A stretch of DNA of 64,000 nt from JAGIBJ01 sp032119595 (GCA_032119595.1 JAUMBQ010000009.1:1-64000), one strand, 5' to 3'. Counted from the stretch's first letter, positions 17,307 to 25,460 are shown. The notes: generated from the letters alone by a model not told the origin. Translations and numbers: made by a program.

Positions 17307-18569
17307 TCAGCGGCGGCCGTCGCTCGAACGCCGTGCCTGCTTGGGATCCAGCTTCGGCGTCGCCGGCGACTTGGGGGCCGCAAGCTTCTTCGAGGCCGCC
17401 GGCGTTTTCGGGGCCGCAAGCTTCTTCGGGGCCGCTGGCGCCTTCGGCGCCGCCAGCTTCTTCGGCGCGCGCTTCTTCTTGGTTTCGGGAACGATCGGCT
17501 CTTCGATCACGAGCGGCGCAACCTCTGCGAACTCAGCCGTCTCGGGCCGCGGCGCCAAACGGCGGTCCGCCCATGCTGCGCCGTCGGCATCAACCGGGGC
17601 GAGGTCGTCTAGCGAGGCGACGCCCTTGGTGACCGAACGCACCGCGTCGCGCGTGCGAGCCAGGAAGGCGTTCACGTCGGCGTTGAAGCGGGCGGGCCGC
17701 TCGAACATCGGCACGTGACCGGTGTCCTCGTAGATCACCGATTCCGATGAGCCGATGTCGCGGCCCCAGAGCCGCAGGTCGCCACTTGGCACGATGCGAT
17801 CGTTCCGGCCCCAGATGAGCTGGGTCGGCATCTCGATCCGCTCCAGCTCGTCGCTGAGATCGCAATTTCCGATGGCATGCACGGCCGGCGCAAACCCAGC
17901 CGTCCCCGCACCGAAGATCTGGCGCTGCACCAGCGGCCCCGGGAGACGCTCCGGATACCGGCATACGACACCGAGCAACGCCCGGCGAAGCGGAGCGCTC
18001 TTGGACAGCGGATCAGAGCCGAGGCTCGCCGTGCGTGCCCCGGCGCTGTACAGCCACCCGAATGTCTTGAGGACCCACAACACCTGCGGGTTGCGAGCGA
18101 TATCGATGGTCACGCCAGCCGGGCTCACCAGCACGAGCCGGTCGACCAGCTCAGGATGCTCGATGGCGAGCTTCGCCGCGATCTGGCCGCCCATCGAATT
18201 CCCGATGATCGTCGCGGTCTCAAGGCCAAGCTTGTGCATCAGCGCGATCAGCACGTCGGCATACAGGCCGATCGTGATCTCGGACTGGGGGAGGGGTGAT
18301 CGGCCGAATCCAGGGAGATCGATGGCGATCACCCGATGCTCGCGCACGAGCTGGGGAATGTTCTCCAGCCAGTTCATCCAGTTGCCGGACAGGCCGTGCA
18401 CCATGATGACCGCGGGCCCGGAGCCCAGATCGACGTAATTGACCGAGCGGCCGAGCAGCTCGGTCTGTCGTTCGAGGTCTGGCCAGGGGATGTCCTGCCA
18501 AGCGGACCGACCGACAGGGCCGTACTGGAGGCGAGGGGCTAGGCGGTCGACTGGGGGAGTCGGACTCAT
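17307..18569 (-). CDS. Alpha/beta hydrolase with Lys/Ala/Pro-rich C-terminal tail
   Basis: Protein of 420 residues. Residues about 40-320 are an alpha/beta hydrolase: oxyanion segment MVHGLSGNW, nucleophile Ser125 in GNSMGG, acid in IWGRNDRIVP and histidine in EDTGHVPMF. Substrate unknown. From about 360 to the end is a low-complexity tail of Lys, Ala and Pro with repeated KKLAAPK-type units, resembling histone-H1-like or HupB-type tails; it may bind nucleic acid or another polyanion. The start at 18569 is supported by TAGCCT 7 nt upstream. It diverges from the HAD gene across 19 bp. Confidence 0.88.
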   Translation of the reverse strand: MSPTPPVDRLAPRLQYGPVGRSAWQDIPWPDLERQTELLGRSVNYVDLGSGPAVIMVHGLSGNWMNWLENIPQLVREHRVIAIDLPGFGRSPLPQSEITIGLYADVLIALMHKLGLETATIIGNSMGGQIAAKLAIEHPELVDRLVLVSPAGVTIDIARNPQVLWVLKTFGWLYSAGARTASLGSDPLSKSAPLRRALLGVVCRYPERLPGPLVQRQIFGAGTAGFAPAVHAIGNCDLSDELERIEMPTQLIWGRNDRIVPSGDLRLWGRDIGSSESVIYEDTGHVPMFERPARFNADVNAFLARTRDAVRSVTKGVASLDDLAPVDADGAAWADRRLAPRPETAEFAEVAPLVIEEPIVPETKKKRAPKKLAAPKAPAAPKKLAAPKTPAASKKLAAPKSPATPKLDPKQARRSSDGRR

Positions 18570-18575
18570 TGTCTT

Positions 18576-18582
18576 TAGGCTA
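18576..18582. promoter_or_regulatory. Overlapping divergent leaderless -10 elements
   Basis: The heptamer TAGGCTA reads TAGGCT on the plus strand (18576-18581) and TAGCCT on the minus strand (18577-18582). Each lies exactly 7 nt from its start codon: GTG at 18589 on plus and ATG at 18569 on minus. Two polymerases cannot occupy it at once, so the two genes probably compete for a shared site. Confidence 0.55.
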
Positions 18583-18588
18583 CTGAGC

Positions 18589-19161
18589 GTGCTGGTTGCC
18601 ATCGACGTCGATTCCACCCTCCACGACTACTGGGAACAGTTCAGCGCGGCGGCCATGGCCCTGCACGGTGTCGAGCTGCCCTACGCCGACCAGCGGGCGT
18701 GGGCCGTGGACGCGCTGACGGGAGACCAGGTTCGACAGGTCGTCGAAGTCACCCATGACGACGAGCGCATCACGGAGGCCATCGCCTACCCTGGCGCCGC
18801 TGAGGTCATCCAGTCCTGGCGGCGAGCTGGCCACCAGATCCTGATCACCACCCATCGCCGCACGGACGCGCACGACGTCACCGCCGACTGGCTGATGAGC
18901 CAGGGCATTCCATTCGATCTGCTGCGGTGTGGGAAGAAGAAGGTCGATCATTGCCGGGAGATAGGGGTCGGCCTGCTGATCGACGACGCGCCAGAGAACC
19001 TTGAGACCGCGATGCTCGAAGGCATCGCCGTCGCCACCATCCGGCATCCGTGGAATCAGGACCTTCTCGATCGCCACCCCGAAATCACGCATGGATCCGA
19101 CTGGCTCTCGCTCGCGCAGGCCCTCGCGCCAGCCTTGCTGTCTGGCACCACCGACGGCTGA
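18589..19161 (+). CDS. HAD-type 5' nucleotidase-like hydrolase
   Basis: Protein of 190 residues with the HAD nucleophile motif AIDVDST (Asp6, Asp8), a ILITTHR motif II, a lysine in RCGKKKVDH (motif III) and LLIDDAPENLE (motif IV). The arrangement resembles the 5'(3')-deoxyribonucleotidase/NT5C-like group, which dephosphorylates nucleotides; the true substrate is unknown. GTG at 18589 is chosen because it begins directly before motif I and is placed 7 nt after TAGGCT. Confidence 0.82.
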   Translation: MLVAIDVDSTLHDYWEQFSAAAMALHGVELPYADQRAWAVDALTGDQVRQVVEVTHDDERITEAIAYPGAAEVIQSWRRAGHQILITTHRRTDAHDVTADWLMSQGIPFDLLRCGKKKVDHCREIGVGLLIDDAPENLETAMLEGIAVATIRHPWNQDLLDRHPEITHGSDWLSLAQALAPALLSGTTDG

Positions 19162-19287
19162 ACCGCCACAGAACGTAGACGCGCCAGTCTTTGGTCTTTC
19201 GGTGGGTCCGCCTCAACGCGGCGCTTAGGTTGTCCCCCGAAATGAGGTCGCCGATTTCTTGGCCTACCGTACGTCCGCTGCGTTCTG

Positions 19288-19293
19288 TAGCTT
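19288..19293 (+). promoter_or_regulatory. Leaderless -10 element for L,D-transpeptidase
   Basis: TAGCTT ends 7 nt before the GTG at 19301 and decides that start. Confidence 0.55.
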
Positions 19294-19300
19294 CTCGCGC

Positions 19301-20332
19301 GTGCGTCGGCGGGTTTTGGTCTCTGGAGTTGTGTTGGGGGCGCTCGTCGCCTCAGGCGGCGTGGTCGTCGGTCTCAGCGCGGCCAGTTCCGGGAAGATCG
19401 CCGAAGGCATCCGTGTCGGATCGATCGATCTCGGCGGCCTGACGCCTGAACAAGCCAAGGTCCGTCTCGAGCGCGAGTACGTCGAGCCGCTCAAGCAGCC
19501 GATCGTCGTGGAGCGGCGCGGCAAGCGTTTCCAGCTCGGGGCAAAAGAGGCCAAGCTCACGGCCGACCTCGACACCACGGTCCAGCAGGCGGTCAAGGCC
19601 TCGGAGCAGGGCAACGCGTTCACCCTCGCTTGGCGCACCGCGACGGGCTCCACGATTGACGAGGATCTCCCGATCGAGGTGTCCGCCTCTGACGCTGCCG
19701 TCTTGCGCTTTGTGGACCGCGTCCGCCGCGGTGTGGATCGCAAGGCGAAGGACGCGTCGCTGTCCTTCGTGCGCGATCGTCCCGTGGTGAGCGAGTCGGC
19801 GACGGGCATGGTCGTCGACCGGCCCAAACTCCGCAAGATCGTCACGGCGGCACTCCAGAGCACCGACCGCGAGGTCAAGCTCGCGCCCGTCAAGACGCAG
19901 CAGCCGAAGGTCTCCAAGGCCAGCCTGAAGAAGAAGCACCCAACGATCCTCACCGTCGACCGCATCACCAACGAACTCCGCCTCTTCAAGGGCTTCAAGC
20001 TCTCCAAGAAGTACAAAGTGGCCGTTGGCGCGCAGGGCCATGAGACGCCCGCCGGCACCTACACGATCAACGACAAACAGGTCAACCCGTCTTGGCATGT
20101 TCCGCTGTCGGACTGGGCCGGATCGCTCGCGGGCACCGTCGTGCCACCGGGGCCGTCCAACCCGATCAAGGCCCGCTGGATGGGCTTCTTCGACGGCGCC
20201 GGGATCCACGGCACCTCTGACCGCGGCTCGATCGGCTCGCCCGCTTCGCACGGCTGCGTACGGATGCTCGAAGAGGACGTCATCGATCTCTACGATCGCG
20301 TCCCCGTCGGCACCACAATCCACGTCGTGTAG
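19301..20332 (+). CDS. L,D-transpeptidase with peptidoglycan-binding-like domain
   Basis: Protein of 343 residues. It starts MRRRVLVSG with an N-terminal signal/anchor helix (about 5-28). Residues about 35-130 (IRVGSIDLGGLTPEQAKVRLE) resemble the VanW-associated peptidoglycan-binding-like domain. The YkuD catalytic domain is at about 215-343 with HGTSDRGSIGSPASHGCVRM; Cys319 is the nucleophile. Such enzymes make 3-3 cross-links in peptidoglycan or attach proteins to it, outside the membrane. The start is preceded by TAGCTT at 7 nt. A hairpin follows the stop. Confidence 0.93.
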   Translation: MRRRVLVSGVVLGALVASGGVVVGLSAASSGKIAEGIRVGSIDLGGLTPEQAKVRLEREYVEPLKQPIVVERRGKRFQLGAKEAKLTADLDTTVQQAVKASEQGNAFTLAWRTATGSTIDEDLPIEVSASDAAVLRFVDRVRRGVDRKAKDASLSFVRDRPVVSESATGMVVDRPKLRKIVTAALQSTDREVKLAPVKTQQPKVSKASLKKKHPTILTVDRITNELRLFKGFKLSKKYKVAVGAQGHETPAGTYTINDKQVNPSWHVPLSDWAGSLAGTVVPPGPSNPIKARWMGFFDGAGIHGTSDRGSIGSPASHGCVRMLEEDVIDLYDRVPVGTTIHVV

Positions 20333-20338
20333 CCGGTT

Positions 20339-20365
20339 CGGGGCGGCCCGCAACGATCCGCCCCG
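20339..20365 (+). terminator. Terminator-like hairpin after L,D-transpeptidase
   Basis: CGGGGCGG at 20339-20346 pairs with CCGCCCCG at 20358-20365 over an 11-nt loop. There is no clear T-tract. A second short palindrome, GCTAGG-C-CCTAGC, lies at 20377-20389. Confidence 0.4.
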
Positions 20366-20415
20366 TAACGCCGTTCGCTAGGCCCTAGCCTGGAACAGCA
20401 TGCCCGCCCGGGTGT

Positions 20416-20697
20416 TCAGGCGTCGGGGACCCCGATGTCCTCGACGGGCACTTCCTCCCAGCCTTGGCTCAGGAGCAGGGAGTAATGGTCCTGGTGCCGA
20501 AAGGTGAGCGTGCCCAAGTAGATGCCACGCTCCTTCTTCCTCATCGCCGCGTACCACAACGTCGTCGCATCGCCCGGCGCGTTGATGCGGTGCCACGGCA
20601 GCGTCGGGTCGTCGCCAGGCTCGATCACCTCGGACTCGGCGAGCTGCGTCAGCGTCGCGATCATTCCCTCGTGCACATGGATGTAGAAGTCGCCCAC
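20416..20697 (-). CDS. Small protein of unknown function (93 aa)
   Basis: I do not recognise a family. The 93-residue product is of mixed composition (MGDFYIHVHEGMIATLTQL..., later TTLWYAAMRKKERGIYLG and HQDHYSLLLSQGWEEV), with no membrane helix or signal peptide. It looks like a compact cytoplasmic protein. The GTG start at 20697 has TAAGGT 7 nt upstream, the same leaderless arrangement seen at many genes here, which is the main support that it is real. Its 5' end may overlap the divergent recombinase gene, depending on which start that gene uses. Confidence 0.65.
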   Translation of the reverse strand: MGDFYIHVHEGMIATLTQLAESEVIEPGDDPTLPWHRINAPGDATTLWYAAMRKKERGIYLGTLTFRHQDHYSLLLSQGWEEVPVEDIGVPDA

Positions 20698-21621
20698 AAC
20701 GGCGACCTTAGCGAGGAACGCCCAATCTCCAGCGCCTGGTCGATCGCCACGGCGCTGCTCGACCAGGACCTCGCACGCCGCGGCCTCGCGTCGCGCACTC
20801 GGCGCGCTTACGCCGCCGACCTGGCCGACCTCGCTGCGTGGGCTGGCGCCCGCGACCTCGCGCCGCCCCAGGTCGCTCTGCCGGACCTGCGCCGCTACCT
20901 AGCTGCGCTCTCGCAGCGCGGCCTCTCGCCATCGACCGTTGCACGGCGTGTCGCCGCGATCCGGGCGCTGTTCGGTGCGCTCCGCGAACACGGCGTCATC
21001 GAGGCCAGCCCGGCTCAGCGGCTTGGGTCACCACGCCGCGGGGACTACTTGCCGCGCGTGCTGTCTGCGCCCGACGCCGGGCGTCTGCTGGACTCGACCG
21101 GTGGGGCCGGGCCGCTTGGGCTCCGCGACCGCGCGATGTTCGAACTCGCCTATGGGTGTGGTCTTCGCGCCGAGGAGCTCGTGCAGCTCGACGTCGCCGA
21201 CGTAGACAGCGACCGCGAGACCCTCCGTGTGCAGGGCAAGGGCGACAAGGTCCGCGCCGTTCCGATCGGTGAACCAGCGCTCCTGGCGACCATCGCCTGG
21301 CTTGAACGCGGCCGCGCACGAATTGTTGCGCAGGCCGACCGGGGCCCGCTTCTGGTCTCGCGGACGGGCCGTCGGCTGTCGACCTCTGACGTGCGGCGGC
21401 GCCTGGCCCGTTGGGTCGAGCGGGCGGGCATCGAGGGCGGTCCGGTGTCCCCCCACGCACTTCGTCACTCGTATGCGACTCATCTTCTGGACGGTGGTGC
21501 CGACCTACGAGCCATACAAGATCTCCTTGGTCACGCATCCATCGGCACGACGCAGGTCTACACTCGTGTGGAATCGCGCCGAGTGCGCGAGGCGTACGCC
21601 CGATCTCACCCACGGAGCTAA
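20677..21621 (+). CDS. Tyrosine recombinase, XerC/XerD type
   Basis: About 314 residues. An N-terminal SAM-like core-binding domain (LASRTRRAYAADLADLAAW) is followed by the catalytic domain: Arg in GCGLRAEELVQL, HALRHSYATHLLDGG, LGHASIGTTQVYTRV with the nucleophilic Tyr. Xer enzymes resolve chromosome dimers at dif; integrase-like functions are also possible. The start is unclear: ATG at 20677 (or GTG at 20671) is in frame but overlaps the 93-aa gene on the other strand, and no later standard start precedes the core-binding domain. The adjacent WhiG-like sigma gene matches the Streptomyces order near whiG. No dif-like site was identified. Confidence 0.88.
   Translation: MDVEVAHNGDLSEERPISSAWSIATALLDQDLARRGLASRTRRAYAADLADLAAWAGARDLAPPQVALPDLRRYLAALSQRGLSPSTVARRVAAIRALFGALREHGVIEASPAQRLGSPRRGDYLPRVLSAPDAGRLLDSTGGAGPLGLRDRAMFELAYGCGLRAEELVQLDVADVDSDRETLRVQGKGDKVRAVPIGEPALLATIAWLERGRARIVAQADRGPLLVSRTGRRLSTSDVRRRLARWVERAGIEGGPVSPHALRHSYATHLLDGGADLRAIQDLLGHASIGTTQVYTRVESRRVREAYARSHPRS
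20705..20710 (-). promoter_or_regulatory. Leaderless -10 element for the 93-aa protein
   Basis: TAAGGT on the minus strand ends 7 nt before the GTG at 20697. Confidence 0.5.
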
Positions 21622-21653
21622 CGCCGTCCTCTCGGCGCATTCACGAAACACCT

Positions 21654-22439
21654 ATGGCCTCCTATTCCACGAAGACCGTTGAGCTCCGCGATCTGTGGCG
21701 CCGGTACAAGCAGAACGACGATAAGCGCGCGCGGGAAAGCCTCGTCATCGCCTACTCGCCGCTCGTGAAGTACATCGCCGGCAAGATCGGCGCGTCGCTG
21801 CCTTCGCACGTCGAGGAAGCGGACCTCATCTCGTATGGGCTCGTGGGGCTGATCTCCTCGATCGAGCGCTTCGATCCGCGTCGCGACATCAAGTTCGAGA
21901 CGTTCGCCAACGCTCGCATCCGCGGCGCGATCATCGACGAGCTTCGCGCACTGGACTGGGTGCCGCGGTCGGTGCGCTCCAAAGCACGCGAGATCGAGCG
22001 CGCTCACCAGAAGCTCGAGCACCGCCTGCGGCGCACTCCGACCGACGCCGAGCTCGCCACCGAGCTCGAGATGACCGAGCAGGAGTTCCGCGATGCGCTC
22101 GTGCAGGTGTCCTCCACGACGCTCTTCGCGCTCGATGAGCTGTGGGGCTCCGGCGACCAGTCTGGCGACTCCATCTCGCTGCTGGACACGATCCAGGACC
22201 ACGACTCCCCGGACCCGGCGTCGCTCGTCGACCAAGGCGAGATGCGTGAGCGCGTGGCCGGCGCCGTTGAGCGCCTCCCCGAGCGCGAGAAGCTCGTGAT
22301 CGCGCTCTACTACTACGAAAACCTCACCCTCCGCGAGATCGGCGAGGTGCTCGGCGTTACCGAGTCGCGCGTCTCGCAGCTCCACACGAAGGCCGTCCTG
22401 CGCCTGCGCTCGCGCATCCAGGCCGAGGACGACGAGTAA
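21654..22439 (+). CDS. whiG: RNA polymerase sigma factor, WhiG/FliA (sigma-28) family
   Basis: Protein of 261 residues with region 2 (SLVIAYSPLVKYIAGKIGASLP, DLISYGLVGLISSIERFDPRRDIKFETFANARIRGAIIDELR split across 2.1-2.4), region 3 (RRTPTDAELATELEMTEQEF) and region 4 (LPEREKLVIALYYYENLTLREIGEVLGVTESRVSQLH). In Streptomyces this family drives sporulation genes; elsewhere it drives flagellar genes. No flagellar or sporulation targets or anti-sigma factor are visible here, so the regulon is unknown. The ATG at 21654 starts MASYSTKTVEL. It follows the recombinase by 32 nt. The WhiG versus FliA name is a family-level call. Confidence 0.9.
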   Translation: MASYSTKTVELRDLWRRYKQNDDKRARESLVIAYSPLVKYIAGKIGASLPSHVEEADLISYGLVGLISSIERFDPRRDIKFETFANARIRGAIIDELRALDWVPRSVRSKAREIERAHQKLEHRLRRTPTDAELATELEMTEQEFRDALVQVSSTTLFALDELWGSGDQSGDSISLLDTIQDHDSPDPASLVDQGEMRERVAGAVERLPEREKLVIALYYYENLTLREIGEVLGVTESRVSQLHTKAVLRLRSRIQAEDDE

Positions 22440-22537
22440 CCCACCGGCAAACGCCGGTGCGCCAGACCGGTGAACGAGCCACCACAATCTCCTGTTGACG
22501 GGGAGTCAGGAGCAGAGGGCCGGGACGGTGTTCCTGG

Positions 22538-22543
22538 TACCTT
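22538..22543 (+). promoter_or_regulatory. -10 element for zinc-ribbon protein
   Basis: TACCTT ends 10 nt before ATG 22554 and favours that start over a GTG at 22470. Confidence 0.45.
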
Positions 22544-22553
22544 CTCTCGCTCG

Positions 22554-23237
22554 ATGAAGCCCCGTCAGATCATCACCGCGCACGAACCGATCGTGTGCGA
22601 AATCTGCCGGCGCACCCTGCTTCGCGGCGAGACGCCGGTGCCGTTCATCGCTGATGGCCGCAAGGTCAAGGTGTGCGAGCTGTGTGAGCCGCGGGCGGTC
22701 CACGAGGGCTGGATTCGCGAGGGCGTCGGCGACGACACCCAGGTCGCCGTGCGCCGCCGCGACCGCAAGTCGATCCTGCGGCGGCTGCGCGGCGAGGCGC
22801 CGCCGAGGCGTCCCGCGCCGGCTGGCTCGTTCGACGATTCGCGCTCGGGTTCTGGGCACCACGACGACCGAGCGTCGAAGGTGGCGTCCACGACGGCGCG
22901 GCGTGACGTGCATGGCGTCCCGACGAACGTCGAACTCAAGGTCGAGCGTGCGATCGAGATGTTCAACGCGTCTGGGCTGCCGCACCGCATGGCGGGCATC
23001 ACCAAGTCGCTCGGCGCGCCCGTCGTCGCCGTTCGCCCTTCGGCGACGGAGGGCGTCATCGTGCGCATCACGATTGCCTGGGAGCTGGCCTGGTACCGCT
23101 TCGACGTGGACCTCGGCGACGCTGAGGCGGGCGTGAAGCCGGTCGCTCGGGGCTCGGAGCTGCGTGAACTCGACGAGTCCGAGATGCAGCCCACGAACGC
23201 GATGGACGAAGACGGCTTGATCGTCGCTGCGGCGTAA
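22554..23237 (+). CDS. Zinc-ribbon protein of unknown function
   Basis: Protein of 227 residues. The first 50 residues contain two CxxC pairs (Cys15/Cys18 in IVCEICRR and Cys41/Cys44 in KVCELCEPR), a probable zinc ribbon. A charged, probably disordered linker (about 60-120) leads to a C-terminal domain of about 100 residues (VPTNVELKVERAIEMFNASGLPHRMAGITKSLGAPVVAV...TIAWELAWYRFDVDL) that has no family I can name. It has no membrane helix. Its position just after a WhiG-type sigma factor suggests, but does not show, a regulatory role. Confidence 0.8.
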   Translation: MKPRQIITAHEPIVCEICRRTLLRGETPVPFIADGRKVKVCELCEPRAVHEGWIREGVGDDTQVAVRRRDRKSILRRLRGEAPPRRPAPAGSFDDSRSGSGHHDDRASKVASTTARRDVHGVPTNVELKVERAIEMFNASGLPHRMAGITKSLGAPVVAVRPSATEGVIVRITIAWELAWYRFDVDLGDAEAGVKPVARGSELRELDESEMQPTNAMDEDGLIVAAA

Positions 23238-23312
23238 GCGCCGGGGCTTCCCCGGCGCGCGCTGGGGCTTCCCTGGCACGCGCTGACGTCACTCGACATG
23301 CCGCTCGCCGCG

Positions 23313-23318
23313 TAGGCT
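23313..23318 (+). promoter_or_regulatory. Leaderless -10 element for alpha/beta hydrolase
   Basis: TAGGCT ends 9 nt before the ATG at 23328. Confidence 0.5.
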
Positions 23319-23327
23319 CGCTCACGC

Positions 23328-24125
23328 ATGACCGCGCCAACGATCAACCACCACCGCGCTGGCACCGGTGAGCCGCTCGTGCTGCTCCACGGCGTCGGGC
23401 ACCACTGGCAGGCGTGGCAGCCGGTCATCGATCTTGTCGAGGGCGAGTTCGAGATCGTCGCGTGCGACACGCCGGGCCTCGGCGCCTCTCCACCGTTGCC
23501 GTCGGGCGTCAAGCCGACCGTATTCGCGTGCGCCGACGCGTTCGAGGCATTCTTCGACGAAGCGCAGCTGGAGCGCCCGCACGTGGCGGGGAACTCGATG
23601 GGCGGTGCCATCGGGCTGGAACTCGCCCGCCGCGGCGCCGTGCGGTCGGTCACGGCCTTCTCGCCCGCTGGCTTCTGGTCGCCACTGGAGCGGCGCTGGT
23701 GCCAGCTCACGCTCGGCGTGCTCGCTGGCACGCCAGCCGCGCTCCAGCAGCCCGTTGCGGATGCCATGCGCCGGCCCGCGGTGCGCGACCTGACGGCCCG
23801 CCTGCTCTACGCATGGCCACGCAAGGTGCGCGACGCCGACTTCGAGGAGGCGCTCCATGCGCTCTGGGAAGCGCCGTCGATGCAGGCGATGCTCGCCGCG
23901 TTCGCGGACTACGACTTCCTCGCCGGCGACGAACTCCGCGGTACCCCGACGACCATCGCCTGGGGGCGCTACGACATCCTGCTTCCGTACTGGTCCCAGT
24001 CGCGCCGGGCTCGGCAGCGGTTGCCTTGGGCCCGGCACGTCACCTTGGGTGCCGGCCACGTGCCCTACTCCGACGACCCTGCCGCCGTCGCAGCGACGCT
24101 GCGATTGGGCGCTCGCAAGGTCTGA
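23328..24125 (+). CDS. Alpha/beta hydrolase
   Basis: Protein of 265 residues with the fold's signature elements in order: oxyanion-hole VLLHGVGHHWQAW, nucleophile serine in VAGNSMGGAIGLE, acid near TTIAWGRYDILLPYW and histidine in LGAGHVPYSDDP. It has no signal peptide. The substrate cannot be predicted. It converges on the JmjC-like cupin gene; the 55 bp between them hold no clear terminator. Confidence 0.9.
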   Translation: MTAPTINHHRAGTGEPLVLLHGVGHHWQAWQPVIDLVEGEFEIVACDTPGLGASPPLPSGVKPTVFACADAFEAFFDEAQLERPHVAGNSMGGAIGLELARRGAVRSVTAFSPAGFWSPLERRWCQLTLGVLAGTPAALQQPVADAMRRPAVRDLTARLLYAWPRKVRDADFEEALHALWEAPSMQAMLAAFADYDFLAGDELRGTPTTIAWGRYDILLPYWSQSRRARQRLPWARHVTLGAGHVPYSDDPAAVAATLRLGARKV

Positions 24126-24180
24126 CGAGCGCGCGGCGTCTCCGCGGCCCTGACGCGGCCACCGCCGAGCGGTTAGGCCC

Positions 24181-25254
24181 TCAGGCCTGTGGCCCGAGGA
24201 ACGAGTAGAAGTCGGTCTCGTAGACGAAGTTCATGAACGTGAACGTGATCGAGGTGTCGAGCGACCGCACACCATGCCACCAGCCGGCTGGGACGAAGAG
24301 CATCTCGCCTGGGCCGATCTCGACGTCCATGATCGTCACCCGAGCCATGTTCGGGTGCTTGGTGAGATCCGGACGCTCGATGTCGACGGGCGAGTACCGG
24401 TCGTTCTTCTCGTTGTAGACGTCGGCCGACTCGTACGGCGCGATGAGCTTGACGCGTTTGCGTCCGCGGACCTGCGCCATCAGGTTGTTGGTCAGGTCGT
24501 GGTGGATCGGCGTGAAGGTCCCGGCCGGGCCGTACCAGAAGAGTCCCTTCCCGAGGGCATGGTTCGGGTCGAGGTACTCCGGGTAGGCGATGTCGCCCCA
24601 GAGGCCCTCGAGGACCTCCAGGTTCGCCTCGGTGGTGCCTGCGGTCATGTACAGGCCGTTGGTCGCGCCGTTCTCGACCGCGTCGACGAACTCGCCGAAG
24701 AGCATTTCGTGCCCGACCCGGGCTGGAATGGCCTGGGTGCCCCCGTCGGCATCGCGAAAGATCTCGACGGCGACGGTCTTGTCGCTCCGTCCGGCCTTCA
24801 GGTACTCGGGGTCCCATTTGGTCAGCGCAGCCCAGTCGTCCATGGCGCCCTGAATCACGCACGGCCGATTCTGTGCGTAGTACCCCTCCAAAAAGGCCTC
24901 GCTAGAAGGGTTCGTCAGGCGCGGCACGGAGCCAAAGCTGGGGGAGAGCTGAGCGGCCCGGCGGGTGACCTCGAGGATCCACGCGTACTGGTCGGCGCGG
25001 CTGGCAGCGGTATCCGCCGCCGCGGGCGGTTGATCGGAGATCGTCAGTTCGGCCGCGGCCTGGAGGTACGGGTGTGCCATCGCGGCGCTGACCTCTCCGG
25101 CTGCGGTTGCCTCGTTGAAGCCGCTCTCACCCATGCTCCGCAGGATGCGGTCAGCCGGCACGCCACGAAGCACGTTCTGTGCCACCCACCGCTGCCACTC
25201 GGGTGTGATCGGGGTCCCGCGTTCGGCGGTGTCTGGTCGGACGGAGTCGGACAT
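24181..25254 (-). CDS. JmjC/cupin-8-like Fe(II)/2-oxoglutarate oxygenase
   Basis: Protein of 357 residues. A cupin_8/JmjC-type barrel occupies about 110-350. The metal-binding H-x-D is His251-x-Asp253 in PIHHDLTNN and the distal histidine is His327 in VPAGWWHGVRS; a 2-oxoglutarate-contacting Lys/Arg set follows (RGRKRVKLI). Such enzymes hydroxylate proteins or small molecules. Residues 1-70 form an extra N-terminal helical domain (WQRWVAQNVLRGVPADRILRSM) that may bind a partner. A small ORF ends 8 bp before its start, so the two are probably co-transcribed. Substrate unknown. Confidence 0.87.
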   Translation of the reverse strand: MSDSVRPDTAERGTPITPEWQRWVAQNVLRGVPADRILRSMGESGFNEATAAGEVSAAMAHPYLQAAAELTISDQPPAAADTAASRADQYAWILEVTRRAAQLSPSFGSVPRLTNPSSEAFLEGYYAQNRPCVIQGAMDDWAALTKWDPEYLKAGRSDKTVAVEIFRDADGGTQAIPARVGHEMLFGEFVDAVENGATNGLYMTAGTTEANLEVLEGLWGDIAYPEYLDPNHALGKGLFWYGPAGTFTPIHHDLTNNLMAQVRGRKRVKLIAPYESADVYNEKNDRYSPVDIERPDLTKHPNMARVTIMDVEIGPGEMLFVPAGWWHGVRSLDTSITFTFMNFVYETDFYSFLGPQA

Positions 25255-25262
25255 CGTGCTAC

Positions 25263-25460
25263 CTACTTCCCGGGGCGGGCAGGCAGCGGGGTGGCGATGC
25301 CCTTCGCAGCGAAGGCCAGCTCGGCGGCGGCTACGGCCCAGGTCTCGGCGGTGACACCGTGCCCGCCGCCTTCCGCGGTCTGGCGGGCCTTGTCGGCGCA
25401 GGCGATAGCGGCTGCGCTCAGGGCGGCGTCGAGGTCGGCGAGCGTCGGCTGCGGGTCCAT
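25263..25460 (-). CDS. Small hypothetical protein (65 aa)
   Basis: An Ala-rich 65-residue product (MDPQPTLADLDAALSAAAIACADKARQTAE...) with helical character and no recognised family. It ends 8 bp upstream of the cupin gene on the same strand, a spacing typical of an operon. No TANNNT element lies at the usual distance, and there is no clear ribosome site, so it is a tentative gene. Confidence 0.45.
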   Translation of the reverse strand: MDPQPTLADLDAALSAAAIACADKARQTAEGGGHGVTAETWAVAAAELAFAAKGIATPLPARPGK

